Part shown: piece by piece, positions 1 through 8,258 of the stretch
Layout of the letters: each line of letters starts with the position of its first letter
Position numbering within the stretch: position 1 is the stretch's first letter
Made by a program: the position numbers and the translations under genes
Source of the DNA: an uncultured Bacteroidota bacterium
GTDB lineage: Bacteria > Bacteroidota > Bacteroidia > 2-12-FULL-35-15
DNA length: 29,026 nucleotides
Reading direction: 5' to 3'
Assembly: GCA_903881065.1 (NCBI GenBank)
Contig: CAIRRW010000367.1
Coordinates: 1-29,026 of the forward strand
The notes under the pieces: generated by a model
What the model saw: only the letters and a program-made list of their open reading frames with translations
Databases searched by the model: none
Told to the model about the DNA's origin: nothing

Positions 1-834
1 GTCAGTACGCTACTAATAATGTTTTTTGTTGGGATAAAAGATGATATTATTGGAACTGCCCCTGTAAAAAAGTTGCTTGCGCACATAATGGTTAGCATGA
101 TTTTGGTTTTAATGGCAGATATCCGAATTGTAAGTATGCACGGCATTTTCGGAATGGAAGATTTGCCATATTGGGCTAGTGTCTTTCTGTCAATATTCAC
201 ATATATAGTAGTTGTAAATGCTTTTAATTTAATTGATGGTCTTGATGGCTTAGCAAGTGGGATTGGTTTGATTACGTCTCTGGCATTCGGAACTTGGTTT
301 GCATTTGCGGGCGATTTTGTAATGTCATGTCTTTCTTTTTCATTAGCGGGTTCACTTTTGGCATTTTTGTTTTTTAATTTCTCACCAGCGAAAATATTTA
401 TGGGGGACTCAGGTTCTTTAACAATTGGTTTAATAATTTCTATTCTGGCAATAAAATTAATCAGCTTTGATGTTGGCGGAATACAAAACGAATTTCTTTT
501 AAGAATTTCTAAACCCATATTCGCCATGTCTGTTCTTGTTTATCCATTAACAGATACTTTGCGAATTTTCATATATCGTACTGTTCGTGGAGTTTCACCA
601 TTTTCTGCAGATAGGAATCATTTACATCATCGGTTAATTGATATTTGCGGTAGTCATAAAAAGGCAGTAATTATACTTTATGCAGTCAATGTTTTTATAA
701 TTACGTTATGTCTTTCCTTATCCTATCTAAATCCAACTTATGTTTTCATAATTATTTTTCTTACTACATTGTTTTTGGCACAAGTTCCGTTCTTTATCAA
801 AAAAAGAAAGCTCAACCATACTCATCCTGAATAA
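1..834 (+). CDS. WecA/MraY-family undecaprenyl-phosphate sugar-1-phosphate transferase (5' end cut off)
   Basis: The frame is open from base 1, so the true start lies left of the window; an internal ATG at 19 is not a convincing start because it falls just before the conserved GIKDD motif. About 277 residues remain. Further family motifs are NAFNLIDGLDGLA and IFMGDSGSL, the conserved aspartate motifs of the family that bind metal and substrate, then a HLHHRL stretch near the C terminus. Most of the chain is hydrophobic, with many membrane helices. The family transfers a sugar-1-phosphate from a UDP-sugar to undecaprenyl phosphate at the inner membrane, the first step of O-antigen, capsule or related glycan synthesis. 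MraY itself is less likely, since no murein genes surround it. Its TAA shares one base with the ATG of the next gene (TAATG), so the two are probably translated together. Family call is firm; the exact sugar is unknown. Confidence 0.9.
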   Translation, partial: VSTLLIMFFVGIKDDIIGTAPVKKLLAHIMVSMILVLMADIRIVSMHGIFGMEDLPYWASVFLSIFTYIVVVNAFNLIDGLDGLASGIGLITSLAFGTWFAFAGDFVMSCLSFSLAGSLLAFLFFNFSPAKIFMGDSGSLTIGLIISILAIKLISFDVGGIQNEFLLRISKPIFAMSVLVYPLTDTLRIFIYRTVRGVSPFSADRNHLHHRLIDICGSHKKAVIILYAVNVFIITLCLSLSYLNPTYVFIIIFLTTLFLAQVPFFIKKRKLNHTHPE

Positions 835-2450
835 TGAATAGAAAAAATTCATTTGTTTTAGTTATTATTTTTCTTTGTACTTGTAATTCCTTTTCACAAC
901 AATTAAATTATACATTAAGCAGAGATTTTCTTTGGGGATTTGACAATTATTATAACGATAAAGAACAGAATTTTCAGACATTTGTGAAGCCTTACCGATT
1001 CTCTGATGTCAATCAAATTAAAGATTCAACTGCAAAATTCCCTCGATTACTTGCAGGTACAAAAGCGGAAACAGAAGACAAAAGGAAGCACAAATTTCTA
1101 TTGGAAGTATATCCTTTATTAACAGCTGAAGGCAGCTATCAAACATCATCTCCTTCAAGAGTCACAAGTGATTTAGCAATAGGAGGTAGTCTAATTTGTA
1201 ATGTTGGAGACAAGTTTTCTTTCAATTTTAAAGCTTTTGCAGGCAAAGCAACATATAATAGCAGCATGGATTCAATCATAAAACAAACTCATTTAATCCC
1301 AGGAATAGGCTATGCTTATTATGCAAACAATGATTCATTAAATCCAAAGTACGCATATCAATATTATACCGGCTATTTGTCCTACATGCCCAATAAAATT
1401 TTCAATATTCAAGTTGGTCAGGATAAGCAATTCTGGGGAGATGGATATCGTTCTCTTTTCTTATCAGATGTTGCAGCACCTTATCCTTTCCTCAAAATTA
1501 CAACTAACGTCTGGCATTTTACATATGTAAACTTATATACCATCATGAAAGATGTTACTAACCCTACTGGAATGAAAAGTGATTGGTCAAATAAATATGC
1601 TTCTTTTCATTATTTAGGATGGAATGTAACCAAACGATTAAATATTGGATTTTTCGAATCTGTTGTATGGCAAGGTTCGGATAGCAGTCGCTACAGAGGG
1701 TACGACATGAATTATTTAAATCCGGTAATGTTCTTTCGTCCTACTGAATATTCTGTAGGCTCACCGGATAATTCCTTAATAGGATTAAGTTTTAAATTAA
1801 AGGCATTTAAGAAACAACAGTTTTATGGACAATTAATAATTGATGAATTTATACTTGGTAATGTAAAAGCAGATATCGAACATACTGTTTTAAGTAATAA
1901 TGTTGTCAAATGGGGTTGGTGGGGAAACAAACAAGGCGTGCAGTTGGGCTTTAAGAGTTTCGATTTGTTTAAAATACAACATTTGAATTTTCAAACTGAA
2001 TATAATTATGTTCGTCCATATACCTATTCAGAGGGAAGTGTTCAATCAAATTATGGACACTTCAATCAGCCTTTGGCGCACCCATTAGGGGCTAATTTCT
2101 GGGAAGAATCTACATTTCTTAACTATAGAATAAAAAGATTTTTTATTGAAGCGAAATTAATTTATGCTGTTTATGGTGCAGATAGCGCAGGAACAGATTA
2201 CGGAAAGAATATTTTTATTTCTTATACAAATCGACAGTCTGAATATTATAATTTTACTACTCAAGGGTTCCAAACTAAGTTAATTACTGCATCCTTGCGT
2301 GCAGCATATGTATTGGATACACAAATGGACTTGAAAATTGAACTTGGTTTTGAAGATAGGATTCAGGAAACAAACTATTCAAAAACACAAACACCTTATT
2401 TCTTCATTGGATTCCGTACCGATTTATGTAATCTTTATTCTGATTATTAA
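834..2450 (+). CDS. Wzi/RemB-like outer-membrane protein (capsule assembly or gliding related)
   Basis: 538 residues with a Sec signal peptide (hydrophobic segment to about residue 20, then FSQQ). The rest is rich in aromatic residues and alternating short strands, as in a beta-barrel. The central stretch around residues 190-225, with VGQDKQFWGDGYRSLFLSD followed by PFLKITT, resembles the conserved core of Bacteroidota proteins annotated as capsule assembly Wzi family or gliding protein RemB. Wzi in Escherichia coli is an outer-membrane lectin that anchors capsule; RemB of Flavobacterium johnsoniae was linked to gliding. The one-base overlap with a glycan-lipid transferase gene favours a role in surface polysaccharide. 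Gene symbol left empty because the two functions cannot be separated from sequence alone. Confidence 0.75.
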   Translation: MNRKNSFVLVIIFLCTCNSFSQQLNYTLSRDFLWGFDNYYNDKEQNFQTFVKPYRFSDVNQIKDSTAKFPRLLAGTKAETEDKRKHKFLLEVYPLLTAEGSYQTSSPSRVTSDLAIGGSLICNVGDKFSFNFKAFAGKATYNSSMDSIIKQTHLIPGIGYAYYANNDSLNPKYAYQYYTGYLSYMPNKIFNIQVGQDKQFWGDGYRSLFLSDVAAPYPFLKITTNVWHFTYVNLYTIMKDVTNPTGMKSDWSNKYASFHYLGWNVTKRLNIGFFESVVWQGSDSSRYRGYDMNYLNPVMFFRPTEYSVGSPDNSLIGLSFKLKAFKKQQFYGQLIIDEFILGNVKADIEHTVLSNNVVKWGWWGNKQGVQLGFKSFDLFKIQHLNFQTEYNYVRPYTYSEGSVQSNYGHFNQPLAHPLGANFWEESTFLNYRIKRFFIEAKLIYAVYGADSAGTDYGKNIFISYTNRQSEYYNFTTQGFQTKLITASLRAAYVLDTQMDLKIELGFEDRIQETNYSKTQTPYFFIGFRTDLCNLYSDY

Positions 2451-2610
2451 ATCCCATTTTACCATTAGACCATTACTTTCTTCAATAGTCCCAACAAGGC
2501 GATTGGCATAATAATCAGTAAAAATAATTTACTGTTTTGTTGCTTTTCTACAAATAATGATTTACCTTCGTTGTTCAATTTGAAAATACCCTTAATAAAA
2601 CTTTATTAAC

Positions 2611-2805
2611 ATGTTTGAGTTAAGTAAAAAAATATTGGAAAAGGTTAGTTTTGATAAAACTCTTTTCCGCAAAGAACTGATCAAAGCTGCAAAATGGCTT
2701 AAGCCCGATGAAAAAGTTATGTTGATGATGTGGTGCCTTGCAACTTACGGGAATCAATACAAAGATGTTATTAAGGAAGTATTTAAGAGTATTACCAAGT
2801 CCTAG
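2611..2805 (+). CDS. Small conserved hypothetical protein (64 aa)
   Basis: A 64-residue, lysine-rich, mostly helical protein with no signal peptide or membrane segment. The sequence (MFELSKKILEKVSF at the start, AAKWLKPDEKVMLMMWCL in the middle) resembles short uncharacterised proteins that I recall from other Bacteroidota; I cannot assign a function. The ATG follows an A/T-rich stretch without a Shine-Dalgarno sequence. Its last four bases overlap the end of queG on the other strand, so the genes converge with no room for a separate terminator. It is a real gene rather than a shadow because nothing else occupies this strand or the opposite strand here, and composition is typical of coding sequence. 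Confidence 0.7.
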   Translation: MFELSKKILEKVSFDKTLFRKELIKAAKWLKPDEKVMLMMWCLATYGNQYKDVIKEVFKSITKS

Positions 2806-3728
2806 TCAGGATTTATAAATTCCAGATTCCTTTTTAGTCCGCTAAATTTTGTTCGTTTAATAGCCGAATCTTTAAACACGCGTTTAAATGTTTCTTCAGT
2901 TAATTCGTAGAAGTCACGTTTTGTCATTCCTATAAGCTCTTTATTGGCACTGAAGTGATTTTCGTTATTGGGTTTTGAAAAACTATTCCAAGGACAAACA
3001 TCCTGACAAATATCGCAGCCAAAAACCCAATTGTCAAACTTCCCTTTCATTTCTATAGGTATTTTTTCCTTTAATTCAATTGTAAAATAGGATATACATT
3101 TACTTCCATCCACCACGTAAGGAGCCACTATTGCAGATGTAGGACAGGCATCAATACAGCGGGTACATGTTCCGCAATAATCCTTTATTTCTTTATCATA
3201 ATCAAGTTCCAAATCAATAATTAGTTCAGCAATAAAATAAAACGAACCACTTTTTTTGTTTATCAAATTGCTGTTTTTCCCAATCCAACCCAGTCCACTT
3301 TTTTTAGCCCATGCTTTATCAAGCACCGGAGCAGAATCTACAAATGCGCGACCATCCACTTGGCCAATTTTATCTTTAATAAATTCCAATAGTGCATTTA
3401 ATTTTTCCTTGATCACTAAGTGATAATCCATTCCATATGCATATTTGCTAATTCGCGGGGCAGATAGGTCAATCTGTTTTTCTTCAGGGAAATAGTTGAG
3501 TAATAAGGAAATTACAGATTTTGAATTCGGGACAAGTAACCTAGTGTCCAATCGCTTGTCAAAATAGTTGTGCATATATTCCATTTTGCCATTCATATTG
3601 TTCTTTAGCCAGTTTTCTAATCGAGGCGCTTCTTCTTCCAGAAAATCCGATTTAGATATCCCGCAATAATCAAATCCCAACCGATTGGCTTCAGTTTTTA
3701 TAAGTTGAGTATTAATAGAAGGATTCAC
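2802..3728 (-). CDS. queG: Epoxyqueuosine reductase QueG
   Basis: 308 residues, a full-length bacterial QueG. It reduces epoxyqueuosine to queuosine in the wobble base of Asp, Asn, His and Tyr tRNAs, using cobalamin and two [4Fe-4S] clusters. Visible hallmarks: VDSAPVLDKAWAKKSGLGWIGKN (residues about 130-152, given here in two parts: VDSAPVLDKAW then GLGWIGKN) with the probable catalytic Asp131; the first cluster motif CGTCTRCIDACP (Cys185, 188, 191, 195); and the second, CDICQDVCPWN (Cys238, 241, 245). The N-terminal DUF1730-like region is complete. It is a cytosolic tRNA-modifying enzyme, transcribed alone and convergent with the small gene ending at 2805. No strong promoter of the TAnnTTTG type was found upstream. 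Confidence 0.95.
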   Translation of the reverse strand: MNPSINTQLIKTEANRLGFDYCGISKSDFLEEEAPRLENWLKNNMNGKMEYMHNYFDKRLDTRLLVPNSKSVISLLLNYFPEEKQIDLSAPRISKYAYGMDYHLVIKEKLNALLEFIKDKIGQVDGRAFVDSAPVLDKAWAKKSGLGWIGKNSNLINKKSGSFYFIAELIIDLELDYDKEIKDYCGTCTRCIDACPTSAIVAPYVVDGSKCISYFTIELKEKIPIEMKGKFDNWVFGCDICQDVCPWNSFSKPNNENHFSANKELIGMTKRDFYELTEETFKRVFKDSAIKRTKFSGLKRNLEFINPD

Positions 3729-3866
3729 TTGTGCTATTTTTGGCTAAAACTACTTAAAATATAATTACCAATTGCGAATGTTTCCGGTGGAGTTGAAATC
3801 GAATCAGATCATAATAAGGATGGTTTCAGGAGTTTATAAATATGTATTTATAAGGTAAATAATTAA

Positions 3867-3895
3867 TTGCCGAATAAGAAATTTTTCTATCTTTG
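3867..3895 (+). promoter_or_regulatory. Promoter of the rpsF-rpsR-rplI operon
   Basis: A Bacteroidota-type promoter: TTG at 3867-3869, an 18-base spacer, then TATCTTTG at 3888-3895, matching TAnnTTTG. Transcription would begin a few bases after 3895, giving a leader of about 45-50 bases that is A-rich and lacks a Shine-Dalgarno sequence. The sequence from 3892 to 3913 is repeated exactly at the prs promoter. I saw no CCG-bulge hairpin of the S6:S18-binding leader type in the predicted leader. Confidence 0.7.
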
Positions 3896-3949
3896 CGTCC
3901 CTTTTAGAAAAAAGGTATAAATAATTATTAACAATTAAATAAAAAAACA

Positions 3950-4294
3950 ATGCTAAAAAGTTATGAAACCGTCTTCATTATGACTCCCGTTTTGTCTGAA
4001 GAACAGGCAAAGGAGACGGTAAGTAAGTACAAAAAGTTACTTACAGACAATGGATGCAAAATTGTTCACGAAGACCATTGGGGCTTACGTAAACTGACGT
4101 ATCCGATTCAGAAAAAAACAACAGGTTTCTATCATGTAATCGAATTTCAAGGTCCTGCAACATTTGTTGCTGAGCTTGAGGTAGCTTACAAACGTGACGA
4201 ACGTTTATTGCGATTCCTTACTGTTGCCCTTGATAAACATGCGGTGGCTTACAGCGAAGGAAAAAGAAACAAAACAAAAAAAGTAGTTGCTTAA
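3950..4294 (+). CDS. rpsF: 30S ribosomal protein bS6
   Basis: 114 residues, slightly longer than the E. coli core because of a basic tail (GKRNKTKKVVA). The N terminus MLKSYETVFIMTPVLSEE, the HWGLRKLTYPIQKKTTGFYH strand-turn, and the RDERLLRFL helix are typical of S6. It binds the platform of the 30S subunit as a heterodimer with S18, encoded just downstream. First gene of a three-gene ribosomal operon (rpsF-rpsR-rplI), with 20 bases to rpsR. The start is fixed by the conserved N terminus; the region before the ATG is A-rich. Confidence 0.97.
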   Translation: MLKSYETVFIMTPVLSEEQAKETVSKYKKLLTDNGCKIVHEDHWGLRKLTYPIQKKTTGFYHVIEFQGPATFVAELEVAYKRDERLLRFLTVALDKHAVAYSEGKRNKTKKVVA

Positions 4295-4314
4295 TTAATT
4301 AAAAAAAGGAAAAA

Positions 4315-4590
4315 ATGGCATATAACAAATCAAACAGCGATGTTAGATATCTTGCACCTCCCACAGTGGACGTGAAAAAGAAAAAATATTGCCGCTTCAA
4401 GAAAAGCGGTATTAAGTATATTGATTACAAAGACCCAAATTATTTACTGAAATTTATTAACGAGCAAGGTAAAATTTTACCTCGCCGCTTAACAGGTACA
4501 TCAGTAAAATATCAGCGTAAAGTATCAAAAGCTATCAAACGTGCTCGTCACTTGGCTTTATTACCTTATGTTGCCGATTTAATGAAATAG
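4315..4590 (+). CDS. rpsR: 30S ribosomal protein bS18
   Basis: 91 residues. The family core is clear: KKYCRFKKSG, then IDYKDPNYLLKFI, ILPRRLTGTS and the basic helix KYQRKVSKAIKRARHLALLPY. S18 packs against S6 on the 30S platform near the anti-Shine-Dalgarno end of 16S rRNA; in Bacteroidota ribosomes S6, S18 and S21 are reported to hide that end, which fits the absence of Shine-Dalgarno sequences in this window. Middle gene of the operon, about 60 bases before rplI. Confidence 0.97.
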   Translation: MAYNKSNSDVRYLAPPTVDVKKKKYCRFKKSGIKYIDYKDPNYLLKFINEQGKILPRRLTGTSVKYQRKVSKAIKRARHLALLPYVADLMK

Positions 4591-4650
4591 AACGAGACGT
4601 TTTATTATTGATTAAATCAGAGTAATTAACATTAAAAAAAGAAATTAAAA

Positions 4651-5097
4651 ATGGAAGTAATATTAAAACAAGACGTTAAAAACCTAGGATACAAGGATGA
4701 CGTTGTAAAAGTAAAAGCCGGATACGGGAGAAATTTTTTGATACCGAAAGGAATAGCTGCCATGGCAACTGTATCATCAAAAAAAGTATTGACAGAAACG
4801 GTAAAACAACGTGCTTTTAAAGAGCAAAAAATAAAAGCTGCTGCTGAAACTGCTGCTGCTAAATTGAAAGATGTAGTAGTAAAAGTAGGAGCAAAAGTAG
4901 GTGAAACCGGTAAGATTTTCGGTTCGGTTACTTCCGTTCAATTAGCGGATGCTATTAAAAAATTGGGTTACGAAGTGGATAGAAAAAATATCAAGATGAG
5001 CGAAGAGGCAGTGAAAACTGTTGGTACGTATACAGCTGATATTCGTTTTCACAAGGAAGTTACAGGAACTGTTACTTTTGAAGTAGTAGCTGAATAA
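4651..5097 (+). CDS. rplI: 50S ribosomal protein bL9
   Basis: 148 residues, usual length. The N-terminal rRNA-binding domain is recognisable by MEVILKQDVKNLGYKDDVV and GYGRNFLIPKGIA; a long helix rich in alanine and lysine follows (about residues 45-75), then the C-terminal domain with GKIFGSVTS. L9 binds 23S rRNA near the L1 stalk and extends across the ribosome surface. Last gene of the operon, followed by a strong terminator at 5122-5153. Confidence 0.97.
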   Translation: MEVILKQDVKNLGYKDDVVKVKAGYGRNFLIPKGIAAMATVSSKKVLTETVKQRAFKEQKIKAAAETAAAKLKDVVVKVGAKVGETGKIFGSVTSVQLADAIKKLGYEVDRKNIKMSEEAVKTVGTYTADIRFHKEVTGTVTFEVVAE

Positions 5098-5121
5098 TTA
5101 ATATTTTTCAGAAGAAATAAT

Positions 5122-5153
5122 AAGGGCTTCGCATTAATTGCGAAGCCTTTTTT
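5122..5153 (+). terminator. Rho-independent terminator after rplI
   Basis: Perfect 9-bp stem GGCTTCGCA (5125-5133) with TGCGAAGCC (5139-5147), loop TTAAT, followed by a run of six T. It closes the rpsF-rpsR-rplI operon and separates it from the RlmL-like gene. Confidence 0.93.
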
Positions 5154-5162
5154 ATTTATCAA

Positions 5163-5170
5163 TATATTTG
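5163..5170 (+). promoter_or_regulatory. Probable -7 promoter element before the RlmL-like gene
   Basis: TATATTTG matches TAnnTTTG and lies just after the rplI terminator and 18 bases before the GTG start of the next gene. No clear TTTG is seen at the -33 position, so confidence is moderate. It would give a very short leader. Confidence 0.5.
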
Positions 5171-5187
5171 CATAAAATAAACATCAA

Positions 5188-6387
5188 GTGAAAGAAGAAA
5201 ACGATTTAAAGATGATTGCTAAAACCATTTTTGGTTTGGAAGAAATACTATCGCAGGAACTGCAACGGCTTGGAGCCAAAGAAGTGGAAATACATAACCG
5301 CGCAGTAAGTTTTGTTGGCGACAAAGGATTTATGTACAAGACAAATTTATGTTTGCGTACCGCATTGCGAGTGTTGGTGCCATTTCATACGTTTAAAGTT
5401 GCAGATGAGAAATCGCTTTACGACTCGATACAGGCTATCAATTGGGAAGAATATATGGATGTAACCGATACCTTGGCAATTGATACAGTATTGAGCTCGG
5501 ATTTGTTTACACATTCTCAATATATTTCACAGAAGGCGAAGGATGCCATTGTGGATCAGTTTCGTGCTAAGTATGGCGAACGGCCATCCGTTGATTTGGA
5601 TAAACCTACATTGCGGATAAATATTCATATACATAATGATACGTGTACACTTGCGTTCGATAGCTCAGGAGAGTCACTGCATAAAAGAGGATACCGTGAT
5701 AAAACAAATTTGGCACCGATTAATGAAGTGCTGGCAGCAGGATTGGTAATGCTTACCGGATGGGATAAACGGACAAATTTTATTGACCCGATGTGCGGCT
5801 CAGGTACTATATTGATAGAGGCAGCATTGATTGCAAATAATATTCCTCCGGGATATTACCGCGAAGATTATGGGTTTGAACGTTGGAAAAAATTTATGCC
5901 TTTTGATGAAGCACTTTGGAATACTATATTTGATTCGGCAGTGGATAAAATTACCAATCACGAACAGAAAATATTAGGTGGAGAACTTTCGCCAAATGTG
6001 GCAAAAAAGGCAAAAGAAAATATCAAACTTGCTAAAGTGGATGATGTAGTTTCGGTAAAAAATTGTGATATGAAAGATTTTGAAGTCCCTGCTGGAAGAG
6101 GTGTAGTTGTTATCAATCCGCCTTATGGCGAACGGATGGATAAAGATAATATAGAAGAACTTTATAAAATGATGGGCGATACTTTCAAAAAGAATTTCCA
6201 AGGATATGATTGCTGGATATTGAGTTCAAATATTGAAGCATTAAAAAATGTAGGGCTGCGTCCTTCACGGAAAATCACTTTATTTAATGGTCCGTTGGAA
6301 TGTAAATTTATGAAATATGAAATGTATCAGGGAACAAAAAAGGTGCATAAACTGGAAGAAGGATATAAAAAACCGAACAAACAATAA
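5188..6387 (+). CDS. THUMP-domain class I methyltransferase, RlmL-like (23S rRNA guanine-N2)
   Basis: 399 residues. An N-terminal ferredoxin-like/THUMP region (about residues 8-160) is followed by a Rossmann methyltransferase with FIDPMCGSGTILIEA (about 198-212, SAM binding) and VVINPPYGER (about 307-316, the catalytic NPPY motif of N2-guanine and N6-adenine RNA methylases). This matches the RlmL half of E. coli RlmKL (m2G2445 of 23S rRNA); the RlmK half is absent, as is usual outside gammaproteobacteria. The start is GTG at 5188; an ATG at 5212 would lose residues (NDLK) that I expect to be part of the conserved N terminus. It precedes pfkA by 26 bases and may share its transcript. Confidence 0.88.
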   Translation: MKEENDLKMIAKTIFGLEEILSQELQRLGAKEVEIHNRAVSFVGDKGFMYKTNLCLRTALRVLVPFHTFKVADEKSLYDSIQAINWEEYMDVTDTLAIDTVLSSDLFTHSQYISQKAKDAIVDQFRAKYGERPSVDLDKPTLRINIHIHNDTCTLAFDSSGESLHKRGYRDKTNLAPINEVLAAGLVMLTGWDKRTNFIDPMCGSGTILIEAALIANNIPPGYYREDYGFERWKKFMPFDEALWNTIFDSAVDKITNHEQKILGGELSPNVAKKAKENIKLAKVDDVVSVKNCDMKDFEVPAGRGVVVINPPYGERMDKDNIEELYKMMGDTFKKNFQGYDCWILSSNIEALKNVGLRPSRKITLFNGPLECKFMKYEMYQGTKKVHKLEEGYKKPNKQ

Positions 6388-6413
6388 GTAGTCAATTAAT
6401 AGTAACTAATACG

Positions 6414-7382
6414 ATGAAAAAAATAGCAGTATTAACATCAGGAGGCGATTCGCCGGGAATGAATGCCTGCCTTCGTGCAGTGGTGCGAACGGCAATTTAT
6501 CATAAAATTGAAGTGATGGGAATAAGACACGGATATGACGGAATGATAAATGATGAGTTTATTGTGATGGATGCCAAATCAGTTGCTAATATTATTCATC
6601 GTGGCGGTACCATACTTAAAACCGCACGCAGCAAGGAGTTTCTTACGTTGGAAGGAAGGAAGCGAGCATTGGCAAATTTGCAAAAACATAAAATAGAAGG
6701 CATTGTGGCCATTGGCGGTGACGGTACTTTTAGAGGTGCTTTGGAGTTCAGTAAAATATCAACCATACCCATTGTTGGCTGTCCCGGTACTATTGACAAT
6801 GATTTAATAGGCACGGATTTTACTATAGGATATGATACCGCCATAAATACGGTGGTGGAAGCCGTTGATAAAATAAGGGATACAGCCGAAAGTCATGATA
6901 GATTATTTTTTGTAGAAGTAATGGGGAGAGATGCCGGATTGATTGCATTGCGCGGTGGAATTGGAGTAGGTGCGGAGAGTATTATTATTCCGGAAACGAA
7001 AACCGACATTGAATATTTAATAAAACGATTGGAAAACGGACGTAAAAATAAATCTTCAAAAATTATTATTGTTGCCGAAGGTGATGAAGCCGGTGGAGCT
7101 TTTAAAATAGCGGAGCAGGTAAAAACCCGTTTGCCTGATTACGACACCCGTGTTACAATTCTCGGACATATTCAGAGAGGAGGAAACCCTTCTGCAATGG
7201 ATAGAGTGAATAGCAGCCGGATGGGATTTGCTGCTGTAGAAGCACTAATGCAAGGAAAATCAAATGTGATGGTAGGTATTATTGATAAGAATATTGAATA
7301 CACTCCTTTTGAAAATGCTACCAAACATTTGCAGGAACTGAATCCTGATTTAATGCGAATGGTAAGTATTTTATCATTATAA
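6414..7382 (+). CDS. pfkA: ATP-dependent 6-phosphofructokinase
   Basis: 322 residues, usual length for the bacterial tetrameric enzyme that phosphorylates fructose-6-phosphate in glycolysis. Visible motifs: TSGGDSPGMNA (ATP loop, 8-18), GGDGT (101-105), PGTIDND (124-130) with catalytic Asp128, MGRDAG (170-175) and GHIQRGG near residue 250. Glycine in GGDGT rather than aspartate, and GTIDND rather than KTIDGD, point to ATP and not pyrophosphate as donor. Cytosolic. It follows the rRNA methyltransferase gene closely on the same strand; the combination is probably an accident of operon arrangement. Confidence 0.96.
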   Translation: MKKIAVLTSGGDSPGMNACLRAVVRTAIYHKIEVMGIRHGYDGMINDEFIVMDAKSVANIIHRGGTILKTARSKEFLTLEGRKRALANLQKHKIEGIVAIGGDGTFRGALEFSKISTIPIVGCPGTIDNDLIGTDFTIGYDTAINTVVEAVDKIRDTAESHDRLFFVEVMGRDAGLIALRGGIGVGAESIIIPETKTDIEYLIKRLENGRKNKSSKIIIVAEGDEAGGAFKIAEQVKTRLPDYDTRVTILGHIQRGGNPSAMDRVNSSRMGFAAVEALMQGKSNVMVGIIDKNIEYTPFENATKHLQELNPDLMRMVSILSL

Positions 7383-7424
7383 AGATTAAACATTAGCGGA
7401 TGTTTTCTGTTTTCTAAAATAAAT

Positions 7425-8072
7425 ATGTTGAGATACTTCCTCCTTATCCTTTCATCAATACTACTATTCAGTAGTTGTGCTTTATTTCGTCCTTCGCCCG
7501 GAAGGCTATTTAAACGGGCAGTAAAAAATCAACCTTATGATGTAATAATAGTACCCGGCTGCCCATTTGATGGTAAAGACTGGAGCTTGCCAATGAAAGG
7601 ACGTGTGATTTGGGCTTGTTATTTAATCAATAAAGGAATTGCGAAAAACGTAATATTTTCGGGTGGTTCGGTATATACACCGTATGTCGAATCAAAAATA
7701 ATGGCGTTATATGCTGAACAATTGGGCGTACCAAAAGAAAAAATATTTATTGAAGATAAAGCCGAACATACTACCGAGAATATTTACAACTCTTATTGGA
7801 TAGCCAAAGAAAAGGGTTTCACAAAAATTGCAGTGGCATCAGATCAGTTTCAATCCAACTTATTAATGGGTTTTACAAAACGGAGATTCAAATTGCCGAT
7901 AGCTCATATCCCTTTTGTGGTGGATACATTAAAGACGATAGATAATGTACATCCGATAATTAGTCCGGAATCGGCACATGTGGATAATTTTAAATCTATT
8001 GTAGAAACCCAAACGAAAAGACAACGTTTCAGAGGTACCAGAGGGAAGAATATTATTTTCAGGAAAGAGTAG
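7425..8072 (+). CDS. YdcF/ElyC/SanA-type DUF218 lipoprotein
   Basis: 215 residues. A lipoprotein signal (LLILSSILLFSSC, lipid-attachment Cys18) is followed by a DUF218 domain: YDVIIVPGCPF (about residue 38), GRVIWACYLINKG, NVIFSGGSVYTPYVES, and TTENIYNS with the conserved acidic and asparagine residues of the fold. Family members such as SanA and ElyC affect envelope integrity and peptidoglycan or lipid-carrier metabolism in E. coli; the biochemical activity is not settled. The protein should be anchored in a membrane facing the periplasm. It lies 42 bases after pfkA on the same strand. Confidence 0.82.
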   Translation: MLRYFLLILSSILLFSSCALFRPSPGRLFKRAVKNQPYDVIIVPGCPFDGKDWSLPMKGRVIWACYLINKGIAKNVIFSGGSVYTPYVESKIMALYAEQLGVPKEKIFIEDKAEHTTENIYNSYWIAKEKGFTKIAVASDQFQSNLLMGFTKRRFKLPIAHIPFVVDTLKTIDNVHPIISPESAHVDNFKSIVETQTKRQRFRGTRGKNIIFRKE

Positions 8073-8226
8073 TTAAATAATAGCCAATAGTGAGGAGTGA
8101 TGACGAAAGTTGTCCCTCTTTTTTGTTACTTAGCGGAACCAAATGAGGTCAAAAAACACTAATGAACCAATTATAGCTTACAACTCCTAATTTTACAACC
8201 CCTATTTTCTTTAAAGAAATGAAAAT

Positions 8227-8258
8227 CCGATGTTCGCGCAGCCCAACTGGAACATCGG
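8227..8258. repeat. Inverted repeat at the left end of the 21-bp array
   Basis: CCGATGTT (8227-8234) and AACATCGG (8251-8258) form a perfect 8-bp inverted repeat around a 16-base spacer, so the array starts with a potential hairpin. Confidence 0.6.

Noticed and set aside
2465..2596. Minus-strand frame of 43 residues ending in a hydrophobic segment (KLFLLIIMPIALLGLLKK)
   Set aside because: It looks like a small membrane-protein tail, but there is no ATG, GTG or TTG start after the preceding stop; only a rare ATT is available. It may be a gene remnant; not supportable as a gene.
3735..3742. TATTTTTG on the plus strand upstream of rpsF as a second promoter
   Set aside because: It lies about 200 bases before rpsF next to the start of queG, has no -33 element, and the promoter at 3867-3895 explains the operon better.
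8100..8140. Possible terminator right after the DUF218 gene (CCCTCTTTTTTG)
   Set aside because: The T run is present but no stem of useful length could be drawn before it; the perfect hairpin at 8476-8511 is the likely terminator.
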